Source of the DNA: Bacteroidota bacterium
Lineage (GTDB): Bacteria; Bacteroidota; Bacteroidia; Chitinophagales; Chitinophagaceae
DNA: 64,000 bases
Direction: 5' to 3'
NCBI GenBank assembly: GCA_023387985.1
Contig: JAEWHC010000002.1
Span: 248,001-312,000 of the forward strand
In this document: in pieces, positions 1 to 9,444 of the stretch
How positions within the stretch are numbered: position 1 is the first letter of the stretch
Layout: each line of letters opens with the position of its first letter
The notes under the pieces: model-generated
What the model saw: the letters and a program-made list of their open reading frames with translations, nothing else
Told to the model about the DNA's origin: nothing
The model's database searches: none
Position numbers and translations under genes: made by a program

Positions 1-1727
1 TCCTTCATAAACAATGTACCCTGGCTGTTTAATGCAAACTGGCGCCAGTTGCCTCCCACCAAAACATCGGCAAAATCAAAACCAGCCATATCGCTTAAAT
101 TAAACTGACCTTCGGCCCAGTACATATCGCTGCGGTCCAAAAACAATCCACCCTGCGGAATGGGTATGGAGCGTACAACATCATAATGTTGTAAAAATTC
201 CGCACTTCCCGCAGCAGGTCTTCCCACATCGGCCACACTTCTCGCAACATTGTGTGCATCCATGTCACGTGTACCGGCCATTTTCGCGTTCAGGTATGCC
301 ATAGCGTACTCCTGATACCATTGCGTACTGGGTTTCCACGACTCGTTGAATATCCGGGTTGTAACAGTAAGGTCATGTGACTGTCCACTATTTTCCTGTG
401 TGGTAAAGGCGCGGAGAAACCAGTTTTTGCTGTTCAGCTCCACTTTGTACTGGCCGATCTTAAAGTCACGAAGGCTGTATCGCTGTGTTCCGGTATAAAC
501 TGTGTTTCCAGTGCCCCAATGACCGGCGACTACTGCTTCCAGGTTGTCGGTGAACTTATAATGAAGGGCGCCACTCATTTTAAATACTTTGGTATTGGGG
601 TTCACAATATCCACTTCATTGTAACCCGTGCGGCTTACCATTATGTTTGAGGGAAGGGTTTTAATATAATCTGCCATAAATGGTGCCGCCTCTGCTACCC
701 TGTCGAGCACCAGGGTGCGCAGGTCTATAGAAGTTTCATCGCCATATACATTTATCCCATCGTAGTTTGGGTCGGTATCGCGGGTGCCGTCCGTTAAAGT
801 ACCGGTAGAACCCAAACGGCTGTAATTGCGGTAATCGGCGGCTACCCAGTCTTTAGCCTGAATCATTTCAGAACTGAATTTTACCCCAAGACGGTCGTTG
901 AAAACCTCCGCCCAGCGAACAGACCAGTTATAATAAGGTGATGGATCGCGGTGTTTGCCATCCACATGCATTATCCCGGTTTTAACCTGTGCACTCAGGC
1001 CCTGGTATTTAAAAGGACTTTTCGAATTGATCAATAATGTTCCATTCATACCGCCGGGGCCATATAAGGCTGAGGAAGCCCCTGAAAGCAATTCGAAATT
1101 ATCTACATCAAGTTCGGTAAGGCCTATAACGCCCCCTACTGCAAAATTCAAGCCCGGTGCCTGGTTGTCCATTCCATCCATGATTTGGTTGAAGCGGGTA
1201 TTTCCACTTCCACCAAAACCACGTGTGGTTGGAGTACGGAAGTTCAGCGAACTGGTCACCATATCCACACCTTTCAGGTTGTACAGCATATCATAGAATG
1301 TTGGTGCGGAAGCAACACGGATCTGGGAATTGTTCACCCGTTCTATGCTGACCGGTGATTCAAGAATTCGGGAAGGCGTACGCGTTGCAGAAACAACAAC
1401 ATCCTGGCCGAGAGTAAAGGATGGAGTTAGTACCACCTGTATTTCGGTTCCGGTATTGGTAACTTCAATCTCCTGGTTTTGATAGTTGATGCCTGAAACA
1501 ATGATGGTGAATGGCAGGCTTTGGCTTGTATGCAGGTCAAAGCGTCCATTTTCATCTGTGTAAGTGCCTGCGGTTCCGCCTTTGATCACAACGGACACAG
1601 CAGGAATTCCAATTCCTGTATTTGCATCTGTTACAACTCCACGGTAAGTGGGCAGTTGGGCCAAGGCTTGTGTACATATTGAACTGGCAGCAATCAACAA
1701 AGCCAATAATGGGATAAGTTTTCTCAT
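1..1727 (-). CDS. TonB-dependent outer-membrane receptor, C-terminus outside window
   Basis: Translating the minus strand from the ATG at 1727 gives a signal peptide ending in ALAQ. A carboxypeptidase-regulatory-like beta-sandwich follows (residues about 28-100, with VVTDANTGIGIPAVSV). Next comes a TonB plug domain with VVVSATRTPSRI, and then the beginning of an aromatic-rich beta-barrel. About 575 codons are present with no stop before the window edge, so the barrel is incomplete. Such receptors import siderophores, cobalamin or glycans across the outer membrane using TonB energy. No SusD partner is visible on this side, so the substrate is unknown. It is divergent from purC. Confidence 0.9.
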   Translation of the reverse strand, partial: MRKLIPLLALLIAASSICTQALAQLPTYRGVVTDANTGIGIPAVSVVIKGGTAGTYTDENGRFDLHTSQSLPFTIIVSGINYQNQEIEVTNTGTEIQVVLTPSFTLGQDVVVSATRTPSRILESPVSIERVNNSQIRVASAPTFYDMLYNLKGVDMVTSSLNFRTPTTRGFGGSGNTRFNQIMDGMDNQAPGLNFAVGGVIGLTELDVDNFELLSGASSALYGPGGMNGTLLINSKSPFKYQGLSAQVKTGIMHVDGKHRDPSPYYNWSVRWAEVFNDRLGVKFSSEMIQAKDWVAADYRNYSRLGSTGTLTDGTRDTDPNYDGINVYGDETSIDLRTLVLDRVAEAAPFMADYIKTLPSNIMVSRTGYNEVDIVNPNTKVFKMSGALHYKFTDNLEAVVAGHWGTGNTVYTGTQRYSLRDFKIGQYKVELNSKNWFLRAFTTQENSGQSHDLTVTTRIFNESWKPSTQWYQEYAMAYLNAKMAGTRDMDAHNVARSVADVGRPAAGSAEFLQHYDVVRSIPIPQGGLFLDRSDMYWAEGQFNLSDMAGFDFADVLVGGNWRQFALNSQGTLFMK

Positions 1728-1879
1728 ATATTACAGTTTTTCAGAACAAAAATGCGGGATTTGGATTTAAATCCAACAACTTTTTATTAACCGGGTGAAA
1801 AGTTATTAAGAATAATCAGATTTTACAGATAACCGGCGTTGAATTTCTGAGTGCCAACCTTTTGTTTCAATTTTGTCTT

Positions 1880-2800
1880 ATGGAATTTCAGTTTGCAAAT
1901 CAGTCCGGATTTTACCAGGGCAAAGTAAGAGACGTTTATTATATCGCCGATGATTATTTGGTAATGGTGGCCAGCAACCGCATTTCCGCATTTGATGTCA
2001 TTCTGCCAAAACCCATACCCTATAAAGGACAGGTCTTGAATAAAATTGCAGCACATATGCTGGAGGCTACAAAAGACATTTGTCCAAACTGGTTGCTGGA
2101 AACTCCAACTCCGGATTCGTCTTTAGGCCTGCGTTGCAAACCATTTAAAATTGAAATGGTGGTCCGCGGAAATCTTGTCGGGCATGGCTGGCGAACATAT
2201 AATTTGGGCAAACGGACACTTTGCGGTGTGAGCCTCCCCGAAAATATGGTAGAAAATCAATTTTTTTCAACGCCCATAATCACGCCGAGCACCAAAGCTG
2301 AAACCGGCCATGATGAAGACATCAGCCGTGAAGAGATTCTGGCCCGCAGTCTGGCTTCCGAACAGGATTACAAACAACTGGAAGCGTATGCACTTGCGCT
2401 GTTTGAACGGGGAAAGGAAATGGCAAATAAGCAGGGACTGATCCTGGCGGATACAAAATATGAATTTGGAAAATTAGGTGAAACCATTTACCTGATGGAT
2501 GAAATACATACACCGGATAGCTCAAGGTATTTTTATGCTGAACGTTTTGAGGAAAAAGTTGCCGCCGGCGAACGTCCTGCACAGCTCAGTAAAGAGTTTG
2601 TTAGGGAATGGCTGATCGCCAATGCGTTTATGGGAAAAGAAGGTCAGCAGGTTCCTGAGATGACCGAACAATGGATTGAAACGATTTCACATCGCTATAT
2701 TGAACTCTATGAAAAATTGATTGGTCAGCCCTTTGAGCGGGAAACCATGTCCCGCCAAGAAGTTTTCACTCGCATTGAGCATGCCGTAAAAAATTTATGA
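1880..2800 (+). CDS. purC: Phosphoribosylaminoimidazole-succinocarboxamide synthase
   Basis: SAICAR synthase joins CAIR and aspartate with ATP in de novo purine synthesis in the cytoplasm. The 306-residue protein begins MEFQFANQSG, followed by GKVRDVYY, the usual nucleotide-binding start of the family, then VASNRISAFDV and the downstream LILADTKYEFG motif. Length matches the roughly 300-residue Bacteroidota form. A TTG codon at 1862 would add six residues, but the ATG at 1880 matches the family start. The gene stands alone and is followed by a strong hairpin terminator that it shares with the convergent DUF1080 gene. Confidence 0.95.
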   Translation: MEFQFANQSGFYQGKVRDVYYIADDYLVMVASNRISAFDVILPKPIPYKGQVLNKIAAHMLEATKDICPNWLLETPTPDSSLGLRCKPFKIEMVVRGNLVGHGWRTYNLGKRTLCGVSLPENMVENQFFSTPIITPSTKAETGHDEDISREEILARSLASEQDYKQLEAYALALFERGKEMANKQGLILADTKYEFGKLGETIYLMDEIHTPDSSRYFYAERFEEKVAAGERPAQLSKEFVREWLIANAFMGKEGQQVPEMTEQWIETISHRYIELYEKLIGQPFERETMSRQEVFTRIEHAVKNL

Positions 2801-2873
2801 GAGGACGACAGATAATAAAAATGAATGAGCGTTGTTCGGTTAACATTCATAAATACTTCTCCATGATCAAAAT

Positions 2874-2902
2874 AAAACCGGGCTGCAAATCAACCCGGTT
2901 TT
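2874..2902. terminator. Bidirectional terminator between purC and DUF1080 gene
   Basis: The inverted repeat AAAACCGGG / CCCGGTTTT has an 11-nt loop and lies between two convergent genes. The A and T tracts are part of the stem, so it can stop transcription from either strand. Confidence 0.85.
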
Positions 2903-2922
2903 ATTAAAAAGAAATTCAAACA

Positions 2923-3618
2923 TTATTTCAGCCTTTTGATCTGAATATTCCTGAACCATACTTCATCGCCATGGTCCTGCAAGGCAATTTTACCTTTTGA
3001 ATGGCGGCCGAAACCGGGCATATCCTTGAATTTACTTCCGGCCACCAGTTTTCTCCAGGCATCATCGCCATAACTTGTTTTCACAACCTGGACACCGTTA
3101 AGAAAAAAAGTAAGGGTTCCTTTTTCGGAAATAATCTCCGCGGCATTCCACTGGCCGGCTGGTAAAACGGTTTCGCGGCTACAAGCGATGAGATCATAAA
3201 GGTCGCCGGCACGATGTGTTTTGAACATGGCATCGGGGTGTCCGTCATTATCAACCACCTGCATTTCCGGTCCGGTTTCAAAGGTGTACCTGTATGAAGG
3301 CCCTTCCTGTACATAAAAAAATATGCCGCTGTTTCCTTTTGGGGCAATTTTCCAATCCAGTTTCAGATGAAAGTCTTCATACTCTTCATTGGAAACAATG
3401 TCCCCACCTTCTCTTCCACCAGCCCTTTTGGCGGGGTCGAAATGCAGAACACCATCTCTTACTGTCCACGCTGCCGGAATTCCGGAACCATTGAACCGAT
3501 GGAATTCAGCAGCGTTATTCGAAAGCAGATTTGTAAAGCCTTTGCTGCTTCCGGATTTTGATGAAGAACCACAACCAGCAAGTGCAGCAAAGACAATCGC
3601 GCAAAATATTATTCGCAT
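2923..3618 (-). CDS. DUF1080 (3-keto-glycoside hydrolase family) lipoprotein
   Basis: The 231-residue lipoprotein has the signal MRIIFCAIVFAALAGC, with the lipobox Cys at residue 16. It then has a single DUF1080 domain, a concanavalin/LamG-like jelly roll, with WTVRDGVLHFDP, DFHLKLDWKI and GNSGIFFYVQ. Members of this family are known to hydrolyse glycosides that have been oxidised at C3 (3-keto-disaccharides). It is the last gene of a minus-strand operon with a cytochrome c, a TIM-barrel isomerase and a Gfo/Idh/MocA oxidoreductase. That context supports a keto-glycoside role in the periplasm or at the outer membrane. The exact substrate is not evident. Confidence 0.85.
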   Translation of the reverse strand: MRIIFCAIVFAALAGCGSSSKSGSSKGFTNLLSNNAAEFHRFNGSGIPAAWTVRDGVLHFDPAKRAGGREGGDIVSNEEYEDFHLKLDWKIAPKGNSGIFFYVQEGPSYRYTFETGPEMQVVDNDGHPDAMFKTHRAGDLYDLIACSRETVLPAGQWNAAEIISEKGTLTFFLNGVQVVKTSYGDDAWRKLVAGSKFKDMPGFGRHSKGKIALQDHGDEVWFRNIQIKRLK

Positions 3619-3637
3619 ATAAGTTCAGGTTATTGGG

Positions 3638-4051
3638 TTACTGTACCAACAATACATACTTAACCATTTGCCTTGCATCCTCCATACTTACCGTTGGGTG
3701 GGGAGTCATTGGTACTTCACCCCAAACACCTACGCCACCATCGATAATTTTTTTTGCGAGCTGATCAATTTGCGCGTCATCTGCACCGGCGTATTTCTGT
3801 GCCACATCATGATAGGTAGGCCCGACAATTTTCTGCTTTTCGGTATGGCAGGTCAGACAATCATTAGATTTTACAAGATCAAGACCTTTCACATAATCAG
3901 GATTTGAGCTGTTATCGCCTGCAGCATCCGTTGCAGGTTCATCTACCATTGAAGAGGGTGCGGGAGCATCGGATTCAGCAGGTTTGTCGCTTCCGCCACC
4001 ACATGCGGCCATCATAAACATAAGGGCCACGGGAATGAGCATTTTTTTCAT
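3638..4051 (-). CDS. c-type cytochrome lipoprotein
   Basis: The 137-residue lipoprotein has its lipobox Cys at residue 17 (MMAAC). A low-complexity acidic/alanine linker follows, then one class I cytochrome c domain. The haem-binding motif is CLTCH (C65, C68, H69), and the likely axial Met is in GEVPMTPHP near the C-terminus. It probably accepts electrons from a periplasmic sugar dehydrogenase such as the GMC oxidoreductase encoded divergently at 7752-9431. It lies 19 bp upstream of the DUF1080 gene in the same operon. Confidence 0.9.
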   Translation of the reverse strand: MKKMLIPVALMFMMAACGGGSDKPAESDAPAPSSMVDEPATDAAGDNSSNPDYVKGLDLVKSNDCLTCHTEKQKIVGPTYHDVAQKYAGADDAQIDQLAKKIIDGGVGVWGEVPMTPHPTVSMEDARQMVKYVLLVQ

Positions 4052-4068
4052 AATTGAAATTTTTGAGT

Positions 4069-5127
4069 TTAAACAATACCAAGGATCTGGTTATTAAAAT
4101 TTTCATTTGATCCGCCTGAAGAGGCAAAATCATCAAAAGCTTTTTCTGTTACACGGATAATATTTTCTTTAATAAAAACTGCGCCTTCTGCAGCCCCATC
4201 CTCAGGGTGTTTTAAAGCGCATTCCCATTCAAGCACAGCCCATCCATCGTAATTATATTGGGCGAATTTACTGAAAATAGATTTAAAATCAACCTGGCCA
4301 TCACCTGGGCTCCGGAATCGTCCCGCACGGTTCACCCAGTTTTGATATCCACCATAAACACCTTGGCGGCCTGTTGGATTGAATTCGGCATCCTTTACAT
4401 GAAACATTTTAATCCGCTCATGATAAATGTCTAGAAAATCCAGGTAATTAAGGCACTGCAATACAAAATGGGAAGGATCATAGAGCAGGCATGCCCGCTC
4501 ATGATTGTTTACTTTTTCCAGGAAAAGTTCATAGCTGATCCCATCGTGTAGGTCCTCACCCGGATGGATTTCATAGCAAACATCCACGCCTTCATTATCA
4601 AAAGCATTTAAAACCGGCGTCCATCTTTTTGCCAATTCCGTAAACCCGGCATCTACCAAACCGGCCGGCCGCTGTGGCCATGGATACACGGTATGCCATA
4701 GCAATGCCCCGCTAAATGTAACATGTGCATTCAAACCCAGGTTGCTGCTTGCTTTTGCCGCAAATACAAGTTGTTCTGTAGCCCATTCATTCATGGCCTT
4801 CACATTTCCCTTTGTGTTTGGAGGTGCAAAACCCGCGAAAAGATCTGCATAGGCCGGATGCACAGCAATAAGCTGACCTTGCAAATGCGTACTCAATTCA
4901 GTAATTACCACACCCTTCTCCTTGCAAATTCCTGCAACCTCATCGCAATAGGTCTTGCTTTTAGCGGCAGTTTCCAGGTCGAAAATTCCAGGGATATTGG
5001 TCGGCAGCTGAATGCCAATATAACCCAATCGGGATGCCCATTCTGCAAGGGTCTCCAGCCTGTTGAACGGAGCCTCGTCGCCAATAAATTGTGCGAGAAA
5101 AATTGCAGGGCCTTTAATCGTTTTCAT
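4069..5127 (-). CDS. Sugar phosphate isomerase/epimerase (xylose-isomerase-like TIM barrel)
   Basis: The 352-residue AP-endonuclease-2-type TIM barrel has the family's metal-ligand segments in order: CYEIHPGEDL, LLYDPSHFVL, FHVKDAEF and VLEWECALK. It has no signal peptide, so it is cytoplasmic. The family isomerises or epimerises sugars and keto-sugars with a divalent metal. Its ATG lies 2 bp after the Gfo/Idh/MocA stop codon, indicating translational coupling and work on the same substrate. Confidence 0.88.
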   Translation of the reverse strand: MKTIKGPAIFLAQFIGDEAPFNRLETLAEWASRLGYIGIQLPTNIPGIFDLETAAKSKTYCDEVAGICKEKGVVITELSTHLQGQLIAVHPAYADLFAGFAPPNTKGNVKAMNEWATEQLVFAAKASSNLGLNAHVTFSGALLWHTVYPWPQRPAGLVDAGFTELAKRWTPVLNAFDNEGVDVCYEIHPGEDLHDGISYELFLEKVNNHERACLLYDPSHFVLQCLNYLDFLDIYHERIKMFHVKDAEFNPTGRQGVYGGYQNWVNRAGRFRSPGDGQVDFKSIFSKFAQYNYDGWAVLEWECALKHPEDGAAEGAVFIKENIIRVTEKAFDDFASSGGSNENFNNQILGIV

Positions 5128-5129
5128 AT

Positions 5130-6293
5130 TTATTTAATACTGAATTTTCGCCATTTGGTTTTGCTTATTGAGGATTCAACCACATTTACTACAAAAGCCA
5201 TTCCACGAATACCGTCTTCAATTCCGGGAAAATCGAGCCATTCCCTGGCCGGTTTCTTTTTATTGAGCCGCGCTTTGAGACATAACGAAAAATTACGGTA
5301 ATGGTTGGCAAATGCCTCCAGGTATCCTTCCGGATGACCCGGCGGTGTACGGGTATTGTAATTTGCCAGGCTGCTATTGTAACCGGCAGCCGTGCGGTAA
5401 ATTTCCACCGGTTTATCAAGCCATTTTACTTTCAATGAATTGCAGTCGTCCTGGCACCAATCAATTCCTCCGTTTTCACCATATACCCGGATGCGAAGAT
5501 TGTTTTCCTCGCCTGCGGCTATTTGCGTTGCGATCAACACTCCCGTTGCACCGTTTGAAAACCTCAGCAATACCGCGCCATCATCATCCAGCTTCCGCCC
5601 TTTTACTACCGTATTCAGATCCGCACACACTTCCGTTACCTGCAGGCCGGTTACATATTCTGCAAGGTTGAAAGCATGGGTTCCGATATCCCCCATACAG
5701 CCGGCTATCCCACTCCTGGACGGATCGGTTCTCCAGGTTGCCTGCTTATTGTTTTTACCCTCTTCGAAGCGGCTCAGCCAGCCTTGCGGATATTCCACAT
5801 AAACTTTGCGGATGTTGCCAAGCACTTTGGAAGCCACCAGGCCACGGGCCTGTTTCACCATGGGATACCCCGTATAGGTATGCGTCAAGCAAAACAGTCT
5901 TCCCGTTTTCTCCTGTATTTTCTTCAAATCCAAAGCTTCCTTCAGGGTAAAGGTCATGGGTTTATCGAGTACCACATCAAAACCATTTTCCATAGCTTTT
6001 TTGGCAGGTGCAAAATGCATATGATTGGGCGTAACAATGGCCACAAAATGCATCCGCTGATCAGCGGGCAATTCCTTTTCCGTTTCCAGCATTTCTTCAA
6101 AATCCGCGTAAGCTTTATGTGCAGGAAGACCAAGCATTTCACCCGCTTCACGGCTTTTTTCCGGTGAACTGCTAAATGCGCCGCAAACCAGGTCTGCCTG
6201 TCCATCCATTGCCGCGGCTATGCGATGCACAGCACCTATAAATGCTCCGGGGCCTCCCCCGATCATGCCATATCTCAATTTATTATTCATCAT
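5130..6293 (-). CDS. Gfo/Idh/MocA family NAD(P)-dependent oxidoreductase
   Basis: The 387-residue protein has an N-terminal Rossmann fold (YGMIGGGPGAFIGAVHR), a DKPMTFT variant of the EKP motif, and a GDIGTHAFNL segment with the conserved active-site His. The family oxidises or reduces ring hydroxyls or keto groups of sugars and inositols. It is the first gene of the four-gene minus-strand operon, so it is transcribed from the 6294-6825 divergent region. Oxidation at C3 of a sugar or reduction of the 3-keto product are the plausible roles here. The direction of the reaction cannot be seen. Confidence 0.88.
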   Translation of the reverse strand: MMNNKLRYGMIGGGPGAFIGAVHRIAAAMDGQADLVCGAFSSSPEKSREAGEMLGLPAHKAYADFEEMLETEKELPADQRMHFVAIVTPNHMHFAPAKKAMENGFDVVLDKPMTFTLKEALDLKKIQEKTGRLFCLTHTYTGYPMVKQARGLVASKVLGNIRKVYVEYPQGWLSRFEEGKNNKQATWRTDPSRSGIAGCMGDIGTHAFNLAEYVTGLQVTEVCADLNTVVKGRKLDDDGAVLLRFSNGATGVLIATQIAAGEENNLRIRVYGENGGIDWCQDDCNSLKVKWLDKPVEIYRTAAGYNSSLANYNTRTPPGHPEGYLEAFANHYRNFSLCLKARLNKKKPAREWLDFPGIEDGIRGMAFVVNVVESSISKTKWRKFSIK

Positions 6294-6825
6294 GTTTTAC
6301 TAAAAATCACCAGGGCAACCCTGCGAAATTCACCAATGTGACTATTTTTTGCTATTCTGTCACGCACAATTTTTTCATTCTTTGGAGCCATGAAATTAAA
6401 TCATCCTTTTTCAAATAAAAAAGTTTGTTGGGTACCGGCACAACGCGTTTTTTCTTATGCTGATTCCACAACCATACAGATCATATAAGATTTGCACTCC
6501 GCCTCCAATTGCTATATATGATGCTCCCCAAGTTTTTCATCTGGGGTGCATGTATTGTTTCCCCCCTTTCCGGGCAATCACTCCTGTTGCCAAATGCGTC
6601 GATCCAGCCGAATTATTATTTAAGCAGATTTTGCGACGATAATTGCACCATGATTAATCAGATTCATCGCATCACAATCATATTTCATGGTCCCCGTATG
6701 CCAATGGTATCTGCAGATTGGCAGATTCTATGGTTAATCCACGCTGCAATTGCAGCATTTGTTATGCAGCTATTCTTATTTTTGTTTACCGAAGAAAAAA
6801 AAGGTTCAAAGAAACCATCATTAAC
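6294..6825. other. Divergent intergenic region between the two sugar-oxidation operons
   Basis: This 532-bp stretch separates the Gfo/Idh/MocA operon (minus) from the Tat TIM-barrel operon (plus) and must hold promoters for both. No convincing open frame starts with an ATG and signal features. The frame upstream of 6826 has no recognisable domain and is not taken as coding. There are AT-rich tracts and a TAAGATTTG element near 6487, but no perfect TAnnTTTG element with a -33 TTG was found. Confidence 0.5.
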
Positions 6826-7707
6826 ATGAAATCGACAAGAAGAAAAGCAATCAGAAACATGGCAGGTGCCGGGTTAGCACTCGCAGCGCTGAATGGTGCC
6901 GGATGTTCATCCGCAAAAGAAATTCCGGAAAACAAAACCCTGAAAGGAAACATCAACCATTCGGTTTGCAAATGGACTTACAATTCACTTACACTGGATG
7001 AGTTGTGTGAAGTAGCCAAATCGATTGGTATAAAAGCCATTGATCTGCTTACGCCAACAGAATGGCCAACCGTAAAAAAACATGGCCTGGATTGCTCGAT
7101 GTGCTATACTGCCGGTAAGGTCAGCCTTACCGAAGGATGGAATAATCCCAACCATCACGGTTGGCTGGTTAAAGATTACCTGGAAGCCATTCCCCTGGTT
7201 GCGCAGGCCGGATATAAGAACCTGATCTGCTTTAGCGGAAATCGAAATGGAATGGATGATGAAACCGGATTGAAAAATTGCCTTAACGGGTTGAAAAATA
7301 TAATGGGTGTTGCGGAAAAGCACGGCGTTATTATCCAGATGGAATTGTTCAACAGCAAAATTGACCATAAAGATTATATGGCCGATTCAAGCACCTGGGC
7401 AGTTGATCTCTGCAAGCGGCTGGATTCACCGAACTTTAAATTGCTTTACGATATATACCACATGCAGGTGGAGGAGGGCGACATCATTCGCACCATACGC
7501 GATAACCATACGTGGTTCGGGCATTACCATACCGCTGGTGTACCGGGCAGGCATGAGATTGACGAAAACCAGGAACTGAATTACCCGGCCATTATGCGGG
7601 CCATTGTAAAAACCGGTTACAAAGGTTATGTTGCCCAGGAATTCATTCCTGCGGCGCCTGACAAGATCGCCTCCTTAAGGCAAGCTATTGGGATTTGTGA
7701 CGTTTAA
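6826..7707 (+). CDS. Tat-exported sugar isomerase-like TIM-barrel lipoprotein
   Basis: The 293-residue protein starts at the ATG at 6826 (MKSTRRKAIRNMAG). The twin arginine, hydrophobic stretch and LNGAGC lipobox make it a Tat-dependent lipoprotein. The rest is a hydroxypyruvate-isomerase-like TIM barrel with metal-ligand segments IQMELFNS, LLYDIYHMQ, HYHTAGVPGRHE and VAQEFIPA. Tat export suggests folding with its metal before transport. It is followed after 44 bp by a GMC oxidoreductase. An exported isomerase beside an exported oxidase fits processing of a keto-sugar outside the cytoplasm. Confidence 0.88.
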   Translation: MKSTRRKAIRNMAGAGLALAALNGAGCSSAKEIPENKTLKGNINHSVCKWTYNSLTLDELCEVAKSIGIKAIDLLTPTEWPTVKKHGLDCSMCYTAGKVSLTEGWNNPNHHGWLVKDYLEAIPLVAQAGYKNLICFSGNRNGMDDETGLKNCLNGLKNIMGVAEKHGVIIQMELFNSKIDHKDYMADSSTWAVDLCKRLDSPNFKLLYDIYHMQVEEGDIIRTIRDNHTWFGHYHTAGVPGRHEIDENQELNYPAIMRAIVKTGYKGYVAQEFIPAAPDKIASLRQAIGICDV

Positions 7708-7751
7708 AAGACCGGCAGCATAAAACAATAAATACGAAGGAATAGTAAAGA

Positions 7752-9431
7752 ATGGCGGAAGACACTTATGATGCAATTGTGATTGGCAGCGGAATATCGG
7801 GCGGCTGGGCTGCTAAGGAACTTACCGAAAAAGGATTGAGAACATTGTTGCTTGACCGTGGAAAAAATGTTGAGCACATTAAAGGATATATCAATGCCAA
7901 TAAAGATCCCTGGCAATTTCCCCACCGCGGCGGGCGCACCCAGGAAATGATTGAAAACTACCCGGTGTTGAAAAGAGATTATGTTTTGAATGAAACCAAT
8001 CTCGATTTCTGGGCAGTGGATAAAGACAATCCCTATACGGAGATCAAGCGCTTTGACTGGTTCCGGGGTTACCAGGTTGGAGGGCGGTCGCTTACATGGG
8101 GACGGCAAAGTTACCGCCTTGGTGACCTCGATTTTGAAGCCAACCTGAAAGAAGGCATTGGGGTCGACTGGCCCATACGGTATAAAGATATTTCTCCCTG
8201 GTACAGTTATGTAGAAAAATTTGCAGGCATAAGTGGTTCGGTCGAAAATTTTCCATCACTTCCTGATGGCGATTTTCAACCTCCAATGGAAATGAATTGC
8301 GTTGAGAAGGATGTGGCGGCCCGCATTAAAGCAAAGTATATTGGAAAGCGCTCAATGTTTATTGGCCGTACCGCCAACCTTACCGCTCCGTTAAAAGGTC
8401 GTACCAATTGCCAGTACCGGAACAAGTGCTGGCTGGGCTGCCCCTTCGGCGCTTATTTCAGCACACAGTCCTCTACCTTGCCTGCTGCCGTGGCTACGGG
8501 TCACCTTACATTAAGACCTTTTTCGATAGTTACCCGGATCCTTTACGATAAAGACACTCAGAAAGCGAAGGGCGTAGAAATTTTGGATGCAGAAACCAAT
8601 CAAACTTACCAGTATTTTTCAAAAATTGTTTTTGTGTGTGCCTCAGCGCTCAATTCTGCCTGGGTACTCATGAATTCGGCTACGGACATATGGCCCGCAG
8701 GCCTTGGAAGCAGCAGTGGTGAACTTGGGCACAATGTAATGGACCACCATTTGGGAGTGGGTGCAAGCGGATGGGTGGAGGGTTATGAAGATAAATATTA
8801 TTTTGGCCGCAGACCCAATGGATTTTATGTTCCGCGGTTTGTAAATATCCTCGGCGACAAAAGGGATTATTTGCGTGGCTTTGGCTACCAGGGCGGAGCC
8901 AGTCGCAGCGGATGGGAACGAACAGTTGCCGAATACGCCATTGGCGCAAAATTTAAAGAAGCGCTAATGGAGCCAGGCGTATGGACTATTGGGATGGGCG
9001 GCTTCGGGGAAACCTTGCCCTATCATGAAAACCGGGTGTTTCTTGATAAAACGGTAAAGGATAAATGGGGTCTGCCGGTATTGGCTATGGATTGCGAGCT
9101 GAAAGAAAACGAGTTGAAAATGCGCCAGGATATGCGTGATGAAGGCGCTGCCATGTTGGAAGCCGCCGGCGTAAAGGATGTAAAAGCTGGTATAGGTGAA
9201 TATGGTTTTGGTATGGGCATCCATGAAATGGGTACGGCACGAATGGGCCGCGACCCCAAAACAAGCGTACTGAATGAATGGAACCAGGTTTGGGATGCAA
9301 AAAATGTATTTGTAACGGATGGCGCCGCAATGACAAGCGCGGGATGTGTAAATCCTTCACTAACTTACATGGCTTTAACGGCAAGAGCTGTACATTACGC
9401 TGTTGCCGAATTGAAAAAACAGAATCTTTGA
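7752..9431 (+). CDS. GMC family FAD-dependent oxidoreductase
   Basis: The 559-residue glucose-methanol-choline oxidoreductase starts with the FAD-binding motif DAIVIGSGISGGWAAKEL. It ends with the catalytic His segment GIHEMGTARMG and the NPSLTYMAL segment. Bacterial three-subunit enzymes of this type oxidise sugars, for example at C3, and pass electrons to cytochrome c. It has no signal peptide of its own, whereas the next gene encodes a Tat-signal small subunit. The pair probably hitch-hikes through Tat as a complex, and the cytochrome c at 3638-4051 is a plausible acceptor. Confidence 0.92.
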   Translation: MAEDTYDAIVIGSGISGGWAAKELTEKGLRTLLLDRGKNVEHIKGYINANKDPWQFPHRGGRTQEMIENYPVLKRDYVLNETNLDFWAVDKDNPYTEIKRFDWFRGYQVGGRSLTWGRQSYRLGDLDFEANLKEGIGVDWPIRYKDISPWYSYVEKFAGISGSVENFPSLPDGDFQPPMEMNCVEKDVAARIKAKYIGKRSMFIGRTANLTAPLKGRTNCQYRNKCWLGCPFGAYFSTQSSTLPAAVATGHLTLRPFSIVTRILYDKDTQKAKGVEILDAETNQTYQYFSKIVFVCASALNSAWVLMNSATDIWPAGLGSSSGELGHNVMDHHLGVGASGWVEGYEDKYYFGRRPNGFYVPRFVNILGDKRDYLRGFGYQGGASRSGWERTVAEYAIGAKFKEALMEPGVWTIGMGGFGETLPYHENRVFLDKTVKDKWGLPVLAMDCELKENELKMRQDMRDEGAAMLEAAGVKDVKAGIGEYGFGMGIHEMGTARMGRDPKTSVLNEWNQVWDAKNVFVTDGAAMTSAGCVNPSLTYMALTARAVHYAVAELKKQNL

Positions 9432-9444
9432 TCTGAAATACAAA